Positions 25,740 through 34,342 of a DNA stretch of 64,000 nucleotides are shown here, piece after piece (within the stretch, counting starts at the first letter, position 1; the number at the start of each line of letters is the position of its first letter). The translations under genes and the position numbers were made by a program. The notes beneath the pieces are model-generated. The model was not told the DNA's origin. It was given only the letters and a program-made list of their open reading frames with translations, and searched no databases. The stretch covers positions 178,207-242,206 of the forward strand of contig NZ_LJGT01000041.1 in the NCBI RefSeq assembly GCF_001751365.1, read 5' to 3'. Source of the stretch: Streptomyces abyssalis. GTDB taxonomy: Bacteria > Actinomycetota > Actinomycetes > Streptomycetales > Streptomycetaceae.

Positions 25740-26575
25740 TGGGCCAGAAGGTAAACCCGCACGGGTTCCGCCTCGGCATCACCACCGACTTCAAGTCGCG
25801 CTGGTACGCCGACAAGCTCTACAAGGACTACATCAAGGAAGACGTCGCGATCCGCAAGATGCTCACGCAGGGCATGGAGCGGGCCGGCATCTCCAAGGTG
25901 GAGATCGAGCGCACCCGTGACCGCGTACGTGTCGACGTGCACACCGCACGTCCCGGCATCGTCATCGGCCGCCGCGGCGCCGAGGCCGACAGGCTCCGGG
26001 GCAACCTGGAGAAGCTGACCGGCAAGCAGATCCAGTTCAACATCCTCGAGGTCAAGAACCCCGAGACCGATGCGCAGCTGGTGGCACAGGCCGTCGCAGA
26101 GCAGCTGTCCTCCCGCGTCTCCTTCCGTCGCGCCATGCGCAAGAGCATGCAGACGACGATGAAGGCCGGCGCGAAGGGCATCAAGATCCAGTGCGGTGGC
26201 CGCCTCGGCGGCGCCGAGATGTCCCGCTCGGAGTTCTACCGCGAGGGCCGCGTGCCCCTGCACACGCTCCGCGCGAACGTCGACTACGGCTTCTTCGAGG
26301 CCAGGACCACCTTCGGCCGCATCGGCGTGAAGGTCTGGATCTACAAGGGTGACGTCAAGAACATCGCTGAGGTCCGCGCCGAGAACGCCGCCGCCCGTGC
26401 GGGCAACCGCCCGTCCCGCGGTGGCGGCAACGAGCGCCCCCGTCGTGGTGGCGAGCGTGGCGGTCGCGGCCGCAAGCCGCAGCAGCAGAGCGCTCCCGCC
26501 GAGGCCACCAAGGCCGAGGCCGCGGCGCCCGCCGCCGCGGCCGCAGAGCCCGGCGCTGCCGGGAAGGAGGGCTGA
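25739..26575 (+). CDS. rpsC: 30S ribosomal protein S3
   Basis: S3 forms part of the mRNA entry channel. The 278-residue protein has an N-terminal KH domain with the GRRGAEADRLRGNLEKL loop and the typical C-terminal domain, then a Gly/Arg-rich stretch and an Ala/Pro/Glu-rich tail (about 225-278) that is usual for high-GC actinobacteria. It overlaps rplV by one base and is five bases from rplP. Confidence 0.97.
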   Translation: MGQKVNPHGFRLGITTDFKSRWYADKLYKDYIKEDVAIRKMLTQGMERAGISKVEIERTRDRVRVDVHTARPGIVIGRRGAEADRLRGNLEKLTGKQIQFNILEVKNPETDAQLVAQAVAEQLSSRVSFRRAMRKSMQTTMKAGAKGIKIQCGGRLGGAEMSRSEFYREGRVPLHTLRANVDYGFFEARTTFGRIGVKVWIYKGDVKNIAEVRAENAAARAGNRPSRGGGNERPRRGGERGGRGRKPQQQSAPAEATKAEAAAPAAAAAEPGAAGKEG

Positions 26576-26580
26576 CCGCC

Positions 26581-27000
26581 ATGCTTATCCCGCGCAGGGT
26601 CAAGCACCGTAAGCAGCACCACCCGAAGCGCACGGGCATGGCCAAGGGTGGCACCGAGGTCTCGTTCGGTGAGTACGGCATCCAGGCCGTCACCGCCGCG
26701 TACGTGACGAACCGGCAGATCGAGGCAGCTCGTATCTCCATGACTCGTCACATCAAGCGTGGCGGCAAGGTGTGGATCAACATCTACCCGGACCGCCCGC
26801 TGACGAAGAAGCCCGCCGAGACCCGCATGGGTTCCGGCAAGGGCTCTCCGGAGTGGTGGATCGCGAACGTCAAGCCGGGACGGGTGATGTTCGAGCTGTC
26901 CTACCCGAACGAGAAGATTGCCAAGGAGGCGCTCACCCGCGCCGCCCACAAGCTTCCGATGAAGTGCCGGATCGTTCGGCGCGAGGCAGGTGAGTCGTGA
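26581..27000 (+). CDS. rplP: 50S ribosomal protein L16
   Basis: L16 binds near the A site of the peptidyl-transferase centre. The 139-residue protein begins MLIPRRVKHRKQHHPKR and carries the RMGSGKGSPEWWIANVKPGR motif that ends the conserved core. GGGAAGGAGGG within the end of rpsC is its ribosome binding site. Its stop overlaps the rpmC start by one base. Confidence 0.97.
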   Translation: MLIPRRVKHRKQHHPKRTGMAKGGTEVSFGEYGIQAVTAAYVTNRQIEAARISMTRHIKRGGKVWINIYPDRPLTKKPAETRMGSGKGSPEWWIANVKPGRVMFELSYPNEKIAKEALTRAAHKLPMKCRIVRREAGES

Positions 27001-27224
27001 TGGCGGCCGGCACGAAGGCCACCGAGCTGCGTGAGCTGGGCGACGAGGAGCTTCTCGGCAAGCTTCGCGAGTCCAAGGAAGAGCTGTTCAACCTCCGCTT
27101 CCAGGCGGCGACCGGGCAGCTGGAGAACCACGGCCGGCTGAAGGCCGTGCGCAAGGACATCGCCCGGATCTACACCCTGATGCGTGAGCGTGAGCTGGGC
27201 ATCGAGACGGTGGAGAGCGCCTGA
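27000..27224 (+). CDS. rpmC: 50S ribosomal protein L29
   Basis: L29 sits next to L23 at the tunnel exit. I start at ATG 27000, giving 74 residues (MAAGTKATELREL) and a one-base TGATG overlap with rplP; a GTG three bases upstream is the alternative. The two-helix pattern with EELFNLRFQAATGQLENHGRL is intact. It overlaps rpsQ in the same way. Confidence 0.95.
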   Translation: MAAGTKATELRELGDEELLGKLRESKEELFNLRFQAATGQLENHGRLKAVRKDIARIYTLMRERELGIETVESA

Positions 27225-27508
27225 TGAGCGAGACGAATGTGACTGAGAAGCAGCAGGAGCGCGGTTTCCGCAAGACCCGCGAGGGTCTCGTCGTCAGCGA
27301 CAAGATGGACAAGACCGTCGTCGTCGCAGTCGAGGACCGCGTCAAGCACGCGCTGTACGGCAAGGTCATCCGCCGTACGAACAAGCTCAAGGCGCACGAC
27401 GAGCAGAACGCCGCCGGGGTCGGCGACCGCGTACTCCTCATGGAGACCCGGCCGCTGTCCGCGACCAAGCGCTGGCGCATCGTCGAGGTTCTTGAGAAGG
27501 CGAAGTAA
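27224..27508 (+). CDS. rpsQ: 30S ribosomal protein S17
   Basis: S17 is a primary 16S rRNA-binding protein with an OB fold. The 94-residue protein has the GLVVSDKMDKTVVVAVEDRVKH core and the ETRPLSATKRWRIVEVLE end. It overlaps rpmC by one base. It ends the S10 block; a 126-base structured gap follows. Confidence 0.97.
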   Translation: MSETNVTEKQQERGFRKTREGLVVSDKMDKTVVVAVEDRVKHALYGKVIRRTNKLKAHDEQNAAGVGDRVLLMETRPLSATKRWRIVEVLEKAK

Positions 27509-27512
27509 GCAG

Positions 27513-27606
27513 TTCCGCAACGGAATTGGCTTGGCAATCAGCCTGGGGACCCCCAGGACAGTTCCGCCAGGCTCGGCAGGGCACGCCCCCGGGCGTGACC
27601 CTGCCG
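27513..27606 (+). promoter_or_regulatory. Structured rplN leader
   Basis: The rpsQ-rplN gap holds three hairpins: TTCCG..CGGAA (27513-27525), the interspersed-repeat hairpin CCTGGGG..CCCCAGG (27542-27557), and a long one at 27574-27606 with about 15 pairs and a one-base bulge. It could attenuate or insulate the spc genes. Confidence 0.5.
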
Positions 27607-27634
27607 GGAACCGGCAGACGATCAGGAGATAGAC

Positions 27635-28003
27635 GTGATCCAGCAGGAGTCCCGGCTGCGCGTCGCCGACAACACGGGTGCGAAGGAGATTCTCACCATC
27701 CGTGTGCTCGGCGGCTCGGGCCGGCGCTACGCGGGCGTCGGTGACGTCATCGTCGCTACCGTCAAGGACGCGATCCCGGGCGGGAACGTGAAGAAGGGCG
27801 ACATCGTCAAGGCCGTCATCGTGCGCACCGTCAAGGAGCGCCGCCGGCCCGACGGCTCGTACATCCGCTTCGACGAGAACGCGGCGGTCATCCTCAAGAA
27901 CGACGGCGACCCCCGCGGCACCCGCATCTTCGGCCCCGTGGGCCGGGAGCTGCGCGAGAAGAAGTTCATGAAGATCATCTCGCTCGCGCCGGAGGTGCTG
28001 TGA
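27635..28003 (+). CDS. rplN: 50S ribosomal protein L14
   Basis: L14 lies at the subunit interface and binds L19 and the silencing factor RsfS. The 122-residue protein starts from GTG (MIQQESRLRVADNTGAKE) with CAGGAG upstream. The conserved GSGRRYAGVGDVI and RTVKERRRPDGSYIRFDENA segments are present. It is the first spc-type gene. Confidence 0.97.
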   Translation: MIQQESRLRVADNTGAKEILTIRVLGGSGRRYAGVGDVIVATVKDAIPGGNVKKGDIVKAVIVRTVKERRRPDGSYIRFDENAAVILKNDGDPRGTRIFGPVGRELREKKFMKIISLAPEVL

Positions 28004-28005
28004 CG

Positions 28006-28329
28006 ATGAAGATCAAGAAGGGCGACCTGGTCCAGGTCATCACCGGCAAGGACAAGGGCAAGCAGGGCAAGGTCATCGTGGCCTACCCCCGCGAGGACCG
28101 AGTCCTGGTCGAGGGTGTCAACCGGGTCAAGAAGCACACGAAGGCCGGCCAGACCGCTCGTGGTTCGAAGACGGGCGGGATCGTGACGACCGAAGCTCCG
28201 GTCCACGTCAGCAACGTGCAGCTCGTGGTGGAGAAGGACGGCAACAAGGTCGTCACCCGCGTCGGATACCGCTTCGATGACGACGGCAACAAGATCCGCG
28301 TTGCCAAGCGGACCGGTGAGGACATCTGA
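28006..28329 (+). CDS. rplX: 50S ribosomal protein L24
   Basis: L24 initiates 50S assembly and contains a KOW motif. I start at ATG 28006 (107 residues, MKIKKGDLVQV) because GGAGGTG lies eight bases upstream; the GTG at 28000, overlapping the rplN stop, is too close to it. The KOW segment GDLVQVITGKDKGKQGKVI is at the N-terminus. It overlaps rplE by one base (TGATG). Confidence 0.95.
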   Translation: MKIKKGDLVQVITGKDKGKQGKVIVAYPREDRVLVEGVNRVKKHTKAGQTARGSKTGGIVTTEAPVHVSNVQLVVEKDGNKVVTRVGYRFDDDGNKIRVAKRTGEDI

Positions 28330-28889
28330 TGACTGCCACCACTGAAGCACCGCGCCTCAAGCAGCGCTACCGCTCCGAGATCAAGGGCAAGCTGCAGGAC
28401 GAGTTCAAGTACGAGAACGTCATGCAGGTCCCCGGTCTCACCAAGATCGTGGTCAACATGGGTGTGGGCGACGCCGCCCGCGACTCCAAGTTGATGGACG
28501 GTGCCATCAAGGACCTCACCACGATCACCGGCCAGAAGCCGGCGGTGACCAAGGCCCGCAAGTCCATCGCGCAGTTCAAGCTGCGTGAGGGCATGCCGAT
28601 CGGCGCGCACGTGACGCTGCGCGGCGACCGGATGTGGGAGTTCCTGGACCGCCTGCTGTCCCTCGCGCTGCCGCGCATCCGCGACTTCCGCGGTCTGTCG
28701 CAGAAGCAGTTCGACGGGCGGGGCAACTACACCTTCGGTCTCACGGAGCAGGTCATGTTCCACGAGATCGACCAGGACAAGATCGACCGGGTCCGGGGCA
28801 TGGACATCACCGTGGTCACCACGGCGACCAACGACGACGAGGGCCGCTCCCTCCTTCGTCACCTCGGCTTCCCGTTCAAGGAGAACTGA
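28329..28889 (+). CDS. rplE: 50S ribosomal protein L5
   Basis: L5 binds 5S rRNA in the central protuberance. The 186-residue protein has the VNMGVGDAARDSKLMDGA loop and the IRDFRGLSQKQFDGRGNYTFGL segment contacting 5S rRNA. It overlaps rplX by one base and is one base from rpsZ. Confidence 0.97.
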   Translation: MTATTEAPRLKQRYRSEIKGKLQDEFKYENVMQVPGLTKIVVNMGVGDAARDSKLMDGAIKDLTTITGQKPAVTKARKSIAQFKLREGMPIGAHVTLRGDRMWEFLDRLLSLALPRIRDFRGLSQKQFDGRGNYTFGLTEQVMFHEIDQDKIDRVRGMDITVVTTATNDDEGRSLLRHLGFPFKEN

Positions 28890-28890
28890 C

Positions 28891-29076
28891 ATGGCGAAGA
28901 AGGCTCTGATCTCCAAGGCCGCTCGCAAGCCGAAGTTCGCTGTCCGCGCGTACACGCGCTGCCAGCGCTGCGGCCGTCCGCACTCCGTCTACCGCAAGTT
29001 CGGCCTTTGCCGCGTGTGCCTTCGCCAGATGGCGCACCGTGGCGAGCTGCCGGGCGTGACCAAGAGCTCCTGGTAA
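28891..29076 (+). CDS. rpsZ: 30S ribosomal protein S14, zinc-binding form
   Basis: This 61-residue S14 is the short zinc-ribbon type. The metal site is Cys24, Cys27, Cys40 and Cys43 (CQRC and CRVC). Actinomycetes often hold a zinc-free S14 paralogue elsewhere, induced under zinc limitation; this copy is the housekeeping form at the standard position. A 10-bp hairpin follows before rpsH. Confidence 0.96.
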   Translation: MAKKALISKAARKPKFAVRAYTRCQRCGRPHSVYRKFGLCRVCLRQMAHRGELPGVTKSSW

Positions 29077-29080
29077 CCCG

Positions 29081-29110
29081 TCGCTCGCCCTTCGCCAGGA
29101 GGGCGAGCGA
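29081..29110 (+). terminator. Hairpin between rpsZ and rpsH
   Basis: TCGCTCGCCC (29081-29090) pairs perfectly with GGGCGAGCGA (29101-29110) around a ten-base loop. There is no U run. It lies at the start of a 239-base gap and could be a partial terminator or part of the rpsH leader. I see no convincing promoter in this gap. Confidence 0.55.
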
Positions 29111-29315
29111 GTACGGGCCAGCCAGGACTCTCGGTAAGAGCATCAAGGCCGGACGGGTGTCCGCCGCACGCCGCTGAGGTCGTGCGGCCGGCCGCCCGCC
29201 GTCCGTGACCGTCTTACTACGCCGTAGGTCCCCGCACCCCACCTGTCCTGTCCGTGTACAGGGAGAAGGAGGGCGCATACAGGAAACCCCGGCGAGAGAG
29301 GCCGAAGGCCATCAC

Positions 29316-29714
29316 ATGACAATGACCGATCCGATCGCGGACATGCTGACGCGTCTGCGTAACGCGAACTCGGCGTATCACGACGCCGTCGTGATGCCGC
29401 ACAGCAAGATCAAGTCGCACATCGCGGAGATTCTCCAGCAGGAGGGCTACATCACCGGCTGGAGGACCGAGGAGGCCCACGTCGGCAAGAGCCTCGTGCT
29501 CGAGCTGAAGTTCGGCCCGAACCGCGAGCGCTCGATCGCGGGCATCAAGCGGATCTCGAAGCCGGGCCTGCGGGTCTACGCGAAGTCCACCAACCTGCCC
29601 AAGGTGCTCGGTGGCCTGGGAGTGGCGATCATCTCCACCTCCCACGGGCTGCTCACCGGCCAGCAGGCACAGAAGAAGGGCGTGGGCGGGGAAGTCCTCG
29701 CCTACGTCTGGTAA
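29316..29714 (+). CDS. rpsH: 30S ribosomal protein S8
   Basis: S8 binds the central domain of 16S rRNA and represses spc translation in E. coli. I start at ATG 29316 (132 residues, MTMTDPIADMLTRL), as in the family. The conserved STSHGLLTGQQAQKKGVGGEVLAY end is present. The preceding 239-base gap contains the hairpin at 29081-29110. Confidence 0.96.
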   Translation: MTMTDPIADMLTRLRNANSAYHDAVVMPHSKIKSHIAEILQQEGYITGWRTEEAHVGKSLVLELKFGPNRERSIAGIKRISKPGLRVYAKSTNLPKVLGGLGVAIISTSHGLLTGQQAQKKGVGGEVLAYVW

Positions 29715-29737
29715 CGGAAGGGAACGGAGGTAAAGCA

Positions 29738-30277
29738 ATGTCGCGTATCGGCAAGCTCCCCATCCAGGTTCCCGCCGGTGTGGACGTCACCATCGATGGC
29801 CAGGCGGTCGCCGTGAAGGGCCCCAAGGGTTCCCTTTCGCACACCGTTGCCGCGCCCATCGAGATCGTGAAGGGCGAGGACGGCGCGCTGGTCGTCTCGC
29901 GTCCCAACGACGAGAGCCGGAACAGGGCCCTGCACGGTCTGTCCCGCACGCTGGTGGCGAACATGATCACTGGCGTGACCAACGGATTCAGCAAGGACCT
30001 CGAGATCAGCGGCGTGGGTTACCGCGTCCAGGCGAAGGGCTCCAACCTGGAGTTCTCGCTGGGCTACAGCCACCCGATCCTGGTCGAGGCGCCGGAAGGC
30101 ATCTCGTTCAAGGTCGAATCGCCGACCAAGTTCTCGGTCGAGGGCATCGACAAGCAGAAGGTCGGCGAGGTCGCCGCCAACATCCGCAAGCTCCGCCGCC
30201 CGGACCCGTACAAGGCCAAGGGCGTGAAGTACGCGGGCGAGACCATCCGCCGCAAGGTCGGAAAGGCTGGTAAGTAA
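29738..30277 (+). CDS. rplF: 50S ribosomal protein L6
   Basis: L6 binds near the sarcin-ricin loop. The 179-residue protein (MSRIGKLPIQVPAGVDV) has two homologous domains and the C-terminal RRPDPYKAKGVKYAGE signature. GGAACGGAGG lies before the ATG. rplR is four bases downstream. Confidence 0.97.
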   Translation: MSRIGKLPIQVPAGVDVTIDGQAVAVKGPKGSLSHTVAAPIEIVKGEDGALVVSRPNDESRNRALHGLSRTLVANMITGVTNGFSKDLEISGVGYRVQAKGSNLEFSLGYSHPILVEAPEGISFKVESPTKFSVEGIDKQKVGEVAANIRKLRRPDPYKAKGVKYAGETIRRKVGKAGK

Positions 30278-30280
30278 GCC

Positions 30281-30664
30281 ATGGCATACGGCGTGAAGAT
30301 CGCTAAGGGCGACGCCTACAAGCGCGCCGCCGCCAAGCGCCGTCACATCCGCATCCGCAAGAAGGTCTCGGGCACCCCCGCCCGCCCCCGCCTTGTGGTG
30401 ACGCGCTCGAACCGCCACATGGTCGCTCAGATCGTGGACGACCTGGCGGGCCACACCGTGGCTTCGGCGTCGTCTCTCGACTCGTCGATCCGCGGTGGTG
30501 ACGGTGACAAGAGCGCGCAGGCCAAGCAGGTGGGCGCACTCGTCGCCGAGCGTGCGAAGGCCGCGGGCGTGGAGGCCGTCGTGTTCGACCGCGGCGGGAA
30601 CAAGTACGCAGGGCGGATTGCCGCTCTGGCTGACGCCGCCCGTGAAGCCGGGCTCAAGTTCTGA
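30281..30664 (+). CDS. rplR: 50S ribosomal protein L18
   Basis: L18 binds 5S rRNA. The 127-residue protein has a basic N-terminus (AAAKRRHIRIRKKVSGT) and the conserved C-terminal FDRGGNKYAGRIAALADAAREAGL. Length is normal. rpsE follows after 43 bases with a GGAGAGAGG ribosome binding site. Confidence 0.97.
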   Translation: MAYGVKIAKGDAYKRAAAKRRHIRIRKKVSGTPARPRLVVTRSNRHMVAQIVDDLAGHTVASASSLDSSIRGGDGDKSAQAKQVGALVAERAKAAGVEAVVFDRGGNKYAGRIAALADAAREAGLKF

Positions 30665-30707
30665 GCCGGTTCCAACGCTGAGCGGATAAAGGAGAGAGGT
30701 AATTCCA

Positions 30708-31310
30708 ATGGCTGGACCCCAGCGCCGCGGTGGCGGCGCCGGTGGCGGCGAGCGTCGGGACCGCAAGGGCCGGGACGGCGGCGCCGCCGCCGAGAAGACC
30801 GCGTACGTTGAGCGCGTCGTCGCGATCAACCGCGTGGCAAAGGTTGTGAAGGGTGGCCGTCGCTTCAGCTTCACCGCGCTCGTCGTGGTGGGCGACGGTG
30901 ACGGCACCGTCGGCGTCGGATACGGCAAGGCCAAGGAGGTGCCGGCCGCCATCGCCAAGGGTGTTGAGGAGGCCAAGAAGCACTTCTTCAAGGTCCCCCG
31001 CATCCAGGGCACCATTCCGCACCCCATCCAGGGTGAGGAAGCCGCGGGTGTCGTGCTCCTCAAGCCGGCCTCGCCCGGTACCGGTGTGATCGCCGGTGGC
31101 CCGGTGCGTGCCGTTCTGGAGTGCGCGGGCATCCACGACGTGCTCAGCAAGTCGCTCGGCTCCTCCAACCCGATCAACATCGTGCACGCCACGCGTGCGG
31201 CTCTGCAGGGGCTTCAGCGTCCCGAGGAGATCGCCGCCCGCCGTGGCCTGCCGCTGGAGGACGTGGCTCCCGCCGCACTGCTGCGGGCGCGTGCCGGGGT
31301 GAGTGCGTAA
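30708..31310 (+). CDS. rpsE: 30S ribosomal protein S5
   Basis: S5 shapes the mRNA entry site and is the spectinomycin-resistance protein. The 200-residue protein has a Gly/Arg/Asp-rich N-terminal extension (about 1-25), the double-stranded RNA-binding-like domain (VERVVAINRVAKVVKGGRRF) and the GSSNPINIVHATRAAL C-terminal segment. No resistance-type change is evident to me. It overlaps rpmD by one base (TAATG). Confidence 0.97.
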   Translation: MAGPQRRGGGAGGGERRDRKGRDGGAAAEKTAYVERVVAINRVAKVVKGGRRFSFTALVVVGDGDGTVGVGYGKAKEVPAAIAKGVEEAKKHFFKVPRIQGTIPHPIQGEEAAGVVLLKPASPGTGVIAGGPVRAVLECAGIHDVLSKSLGSSNPINIVHATRAALQGLQRPEEIAARRGLPLEDVAPAALLRARAGVSA

Positions 31311-31492
31311 TGGCTCGCCTGAAGATCACGCAGACGCGTTCTGTCATCGGTACGAAGCAGAACCACCGGGACACGCTGCGGACGCTCGGTCTGAAGAGGG
31401 TCAGCGACGTGTCCGTACGCGAGGACCGTCCCGAGGTGCGCGGCATGGTGCACACCGTGCGGCACCTCATCACGGTCGAGGAGGTCGACTGA
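31310..31492 (+). CDS. rpmD: 50S ribosomal protein L30
   Basis: L30 is a small 50S protein of the central region. The 60-residue product (MARLKITQTRSVIGTKQNH) is full length and has the DTLRTLGLKRVS core. It overlaps rpsE by one base and is one base from rplO. Confidence 0.96.
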   Translation: MARLKITQTRSVIGTKQNHRDTLRTLGLKRVSDVSVREDRPEVRGMVHTVRHLITVEEVD

Positions 31493-31493
31493 G

Positions 31494-31949
31494 ATGGCGG
31501 AGAACAACCCGCTGAAGGTCCACAACCTCCGGCCGGCTCCGGGCGCCAAGACCGCCAAGACCCGTGTGGGCCGTGGTGAGGCGTCCAAGGGCAAGACCGC
31601 CGGACGTGGCACCAAGGGCACCAAGGCCCGTTACCAGGTTCCGGAGAGCTTCGAGGGCGGGCAGATGCCGCTGCACATGCGGCTGCCCAAGCTGAGGGGC
31701 TTCCGCAACCCTGCCCACAAGCAGTTCCAGGTGGTGAACCTGGAGAAGCTGGCCGAGCTCTACCCGAAGGGTGGCGAGGTCACGGTGGCCGATCTGGTCG
31801 CCAAGGGCGCCGTTCGCAAGAACGAGCTCGTCAAGGTGCTCGGCTCCGGCGACATCTCCGTGAAGCTGACGGTGACCGTCAACAAGGTCTCCGGTTCGGC
31901 CAAGGAGAAGATCACCGCTGCCGGCGGCACCGTCAACGAGCTTGGCTGA
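31494..31949 (+). CDS. rplO: 50S ribosomal protein L15
   Basis: L15 is a late-assembly 50S protein. The 151-residue product has the Gly-rich basic N-terminus (RVGRGEASKGKTAGRGTKG), the FEGGQMPLHMRLPKLRGF motif and the conserved C-terminal domain ending ITAAGGTVNELG. A terminator-like hairpin separates it from secY. Confidence 0.97.
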   Translation: MAENNPLKVHNLRPAPGAKTAKTRVGRGEASKGKTAGRGTKGTKARYQVPESFEGGQMPLHMRLPKLRGFRNPAHKQFQVVNLEKLAELYPKGGEVTVADLVAKGAVRKNELVKVLGSGDISVKLTVTVNKVSGSAKEKITAAGGTVNELG

Positions 31950-31964
31950 GTTCGCCGACTGACT

Positions 31965-31997
31965 GGCCGGGGACGTCCCAACGGGGCGTCCCCGGTC
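31965..31997 (+). terminator. Hairpin between rplO and secY
   Basis: CCGGGGACG (31967-31975) pairs with CGTCCCCGG (31987-31995), extended by further inner and outer pairs. There is no U run. It marks a transcript boundary or partial attenuation before secY. Confidence 0.65.
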
Positions 31998-32107
31998 CGT
32001 CGTTCCACGGCGGGCACCGTCGCCGGTAAGGTGGCGGGCACTGTTGGTATCTGTCGACCCCAAGACCGTCACCTCTCGCGCGAGACGCGGGGGGCGCAGG
32101 AGGCACC

Positions 32108-33433
32108 GTGCTCACCGCGTTCGCCCGGGCGTTCCAGACGCCCGACCTGCGAAAGAAGCTGTTGTTCACGCTCGGTATCGTGGTGCTCTTCCGCTTGGGG
32201 CAGCACGTTCCGGTACCGGGTGTCAGCTTTGAGAACGTCAACCAGTGCGTAAACGAGGCCAAGGGGGACCAGGGCCTCCTCGGGCTGGTCAATATGTTCA
32301 GCGGTGGCGCACTGCTGCAGTTGACCATTTTCGCGCTCGGCATCATGCCGTACATCACGGCGAGCATCATCTTGCAGCTGCTCGTCGTGGTCATTCCGCG
32401 GCTGGAGGCCCTGAAGAAGGAGGGCCAGTCCGGGCAGGCCAAGATCACGCAGTACACGCGTTATCTGACGGTCGCGCTCTCGATTCTCCAGGCGACGGGC
32501 CTCGTCGCCACCGCACGCAGTGGCACCCTCTTCCCGCAGTGCCAGGTGCGCGATCAGATCATCCCGGACCAGTCGATCTTCGCCACCGTCACGATGGTGA
32601 TCTGCATGACCGCGGGCAGCGCGTTCATCATGTGGCTCGGCGAACTGATCACCGACCGCGGTATCGGCAACGGCATGTCGATGCTGATGTTCATCTCGAT
32701 CGCCGCCGGCTTCCCCGGCGCGCTGTGGGCCATCAAGAAGCAGGGCAAACTGGCCGACGGCTGGATCGAGTTCGGCACGGTGATCATCTGCGGCCTCGTG
32801 ATGGTGGGCCTCGTCGTCCTGGTCGAGCAGGCCCAGCGACGTGTTCCCGTTCAGTACGCGAAGAGGATGATCGGCCGCCGCAGTTACGGCGGTACGTCCA
32901 CCTACATTCCGCTGAAGGTCAATCAGGCGGGTGTGATCCCCGTCATCTTCGCGTCGTCGCTGCTCTACATTCCGGCACTGATCGTTCAGTTCAGCGGATC
33001 GCAAGCCGGCTGGGCGCAGTGGATCCAGGACCACTTCGTGACAGGCGACCACCCGCTTTACCTCGTCACGTACTTCGTGCTGATCGTCTTCTTCGCCTTC
33101 TTCTACGTCGCGATCTCCTTCAACCCCGAAGAAGTGGCCGACAACATGAAGAAGTATGGTGGCTTCATCCCGGGCATCCGGGCAGGTCGGCCCACCGCGG
33201 AGTACCTGGCTTACGTGCTGAACCGCATCACATGGCCGGGGTCTCTGTACCTCGGGCTGATCGCTCTGGTGCCGACCATCGCGCTGATCGCGTTCGGTGC
33301 CAATCAGAATCAGCAGCAGAGCTTCCCGTTCGGCGGGACGAGCATTCTGATCATCGTGGGCGTCGGGCTCGAGACCGTGAAGCAGATCGAGAGCCAGCTT
33401 CAGCAGCGCAATTACGAAGGGTTCCTCCGCTGA
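32108..33433 (+). CDS. secY: Preprotein translocase subunit SecY
   Basis: SecY is the channel subunit of the Sec translocon. The 441-residue protein has ten predicted membrane helices, the plug region after helix 1, and conserved cytosolic loops including RRSYGGTSTYIPLKVNQAGVIP and FNPEEVADNMKKYGGFIPGIR. The GTG start at 32108 has GGGGGGCGCAGGAGG upstream. Its stop overlaps the adk start (TGATG). Confidence 0.97.
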   Translation: MLTAFARAFQTPDLRKKLLFTLGIVVLFRLGQHVPVPGVSFENVNQCVNEAKGDQGLLGLVNMFSGGALLQLTIFALGIMPYITASIILQLLVVVIPRLEALKKEGQSGQAKITQYTRYLTVALSILQATGLVATARSGTLFPQCQVRDQIIPDQSIFATVTMVICMTAGSAFIMWLGELITDRGIGNGMSMLMFISIAAGFPGALWAIKKQGKLADGWIEFGTVIICGLVMVGLVVLVEQAQRRVPVQYAKRMIGRRSYGGTSTYIPLKVNQAGVIPVIFASSLLYIPALIVQFSGSQAGWAQWIQDHFVTGDHPLYLVTYFVLIVFFAFFYVAISFNPEEVADNMKKYGGFIPGIRAGRPTAEYLAYVLNRITWPGSLYLGLIALVPTIALIAFGANQNQQQSFPFGGTSILIIVGVGLETVKQIESQLQQRNYEGFLR

Positions 33434-34101
33434 TGCGTATCGTCCTCGTCGGACCGCCTGGCGCGGGTAAGGGAACGCAGGCCGCGTTCCTCGCCGAGAA
33501 CCTGTCGATTCCGCACATCTCCACGGGTGACATCTTCCGCGCGAACATCAGCCAGGGCACTCCGCTCGGGCAGCAGGCCCAGGAGTACATGCGTGCGGGT
33601 CAGCTCGTACCCGACGAGGTCACGATCGGTATGGCGAAGGACAGGATGGCCGAGGCCGATGCGGCCTCGGGCTTCCTGCTGGACGGCTTCCCCCGCAACA
33701 TCGCGCAGGCGGAGGCGCTGGACGGCGTCCTCGAGGAGCGGAGCCAGAAGCTCGACGCCGTGCTCGACCTGGAGGTCCCGGAGGAAGAGGTCGTGAAGCG
33801 GATCGCGGGCCGCCGCATCTGCCGCAGCGACAGCAGCCATGTCTTCCACGCTCAGTACAGCCCGCCGAAGCAGGACGGGGTGTGCGACGTCTGCGGCGGC
33901 GAGCTGTACCAGCGCGACGACGACCGCGAGGAGACCGTCCGCAAGCGGCTGGCCGTCTACCACAGCGAGACCGAGCCGATCATCGACCACTACAAGCGTC
34001 AGGACCTGGTCACGACCATCTCGGCGCTGGGCGAGGTGAGCGAGGTCACCGAGCGGGCGATGCAGGCGCTCGAAACCGCGAGGGACTCCGTGTCCGACTG
34101 A
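33433..34101 (+). CDS. adk: Adenylate kinase
   Basis: Adk catalyses ATP plus AMP to two ADP. The 222-residue long-type enzyme has the P loop GPPGAGKGT (7-15) and a LID domain with a zinc-type pattern: Cys130, Asp133, Cys151 and Cys154 occupy the four ligand positions, with His136 and His139 nearby. Asp in place of the second Cys is found in other Adk proteins. It is coupled to secY by one-base overlap, a common pairing. Confidence 0.97.
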   Translation: MRIVLVGPPGAGKGTQAAFLAENLSIPHISTGDIFRANISQGTPLGQQAQEYMRAGQLVPDEVTIGMAKDRMAEADAASGFLLDGFPRNIAQAEALDGVLEERSQKLDAVLDLEVPEEEVVKRIAGRRICRSDSSHVFHAQYSPPKQDGVCDVCGGELYQRDDDREETVRKRLAVYHSETEPIIDHYKRQDLVTTISALGEVSEVTERAMQALETARDSVSD

Positions 34102-34132
34102 CGGTACGGAGCGATCCGTCACGGCTTCGCGT

Positions 34133-34167
34133 TGCGGTCGCGGTTCCCGCCAGGGACCGCGACCGCA
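34133..34167 (+). terminator. Strong hairpin after adk
   Basis: TGCGGTCGCGG (34133-34143) pairs with CCGCGACCGCA (34157-34167), with further inner pairs, one bulge and a GCCA loop. There is no U run. It lies 31 bases after adk and before map. Confidence 0.75.
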
Positions 34168-34342
34168 CGCACATACGGCACACTGAGTGAAGCGGGGGCA
34201 GAAGCTCCCGTCCGTACGAGCCTCACGGTCCGCGCCGGCCGGCAGCCCGAGCCCCACCGGGACCGGTCGGGAACGGCACGACATCGAACCCCCTGCAGGA
34301 CACCAGAGCCCCTGCAGATCATCCAAGGAAGGGCACCGCCGC

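Noticed and set aside
34187..34342. N-terminal extension of map
   Set aside because: The extra residues are Pro/Arg/Ser-rich and unconserved; ATG 34343 has a ribosome binding site.
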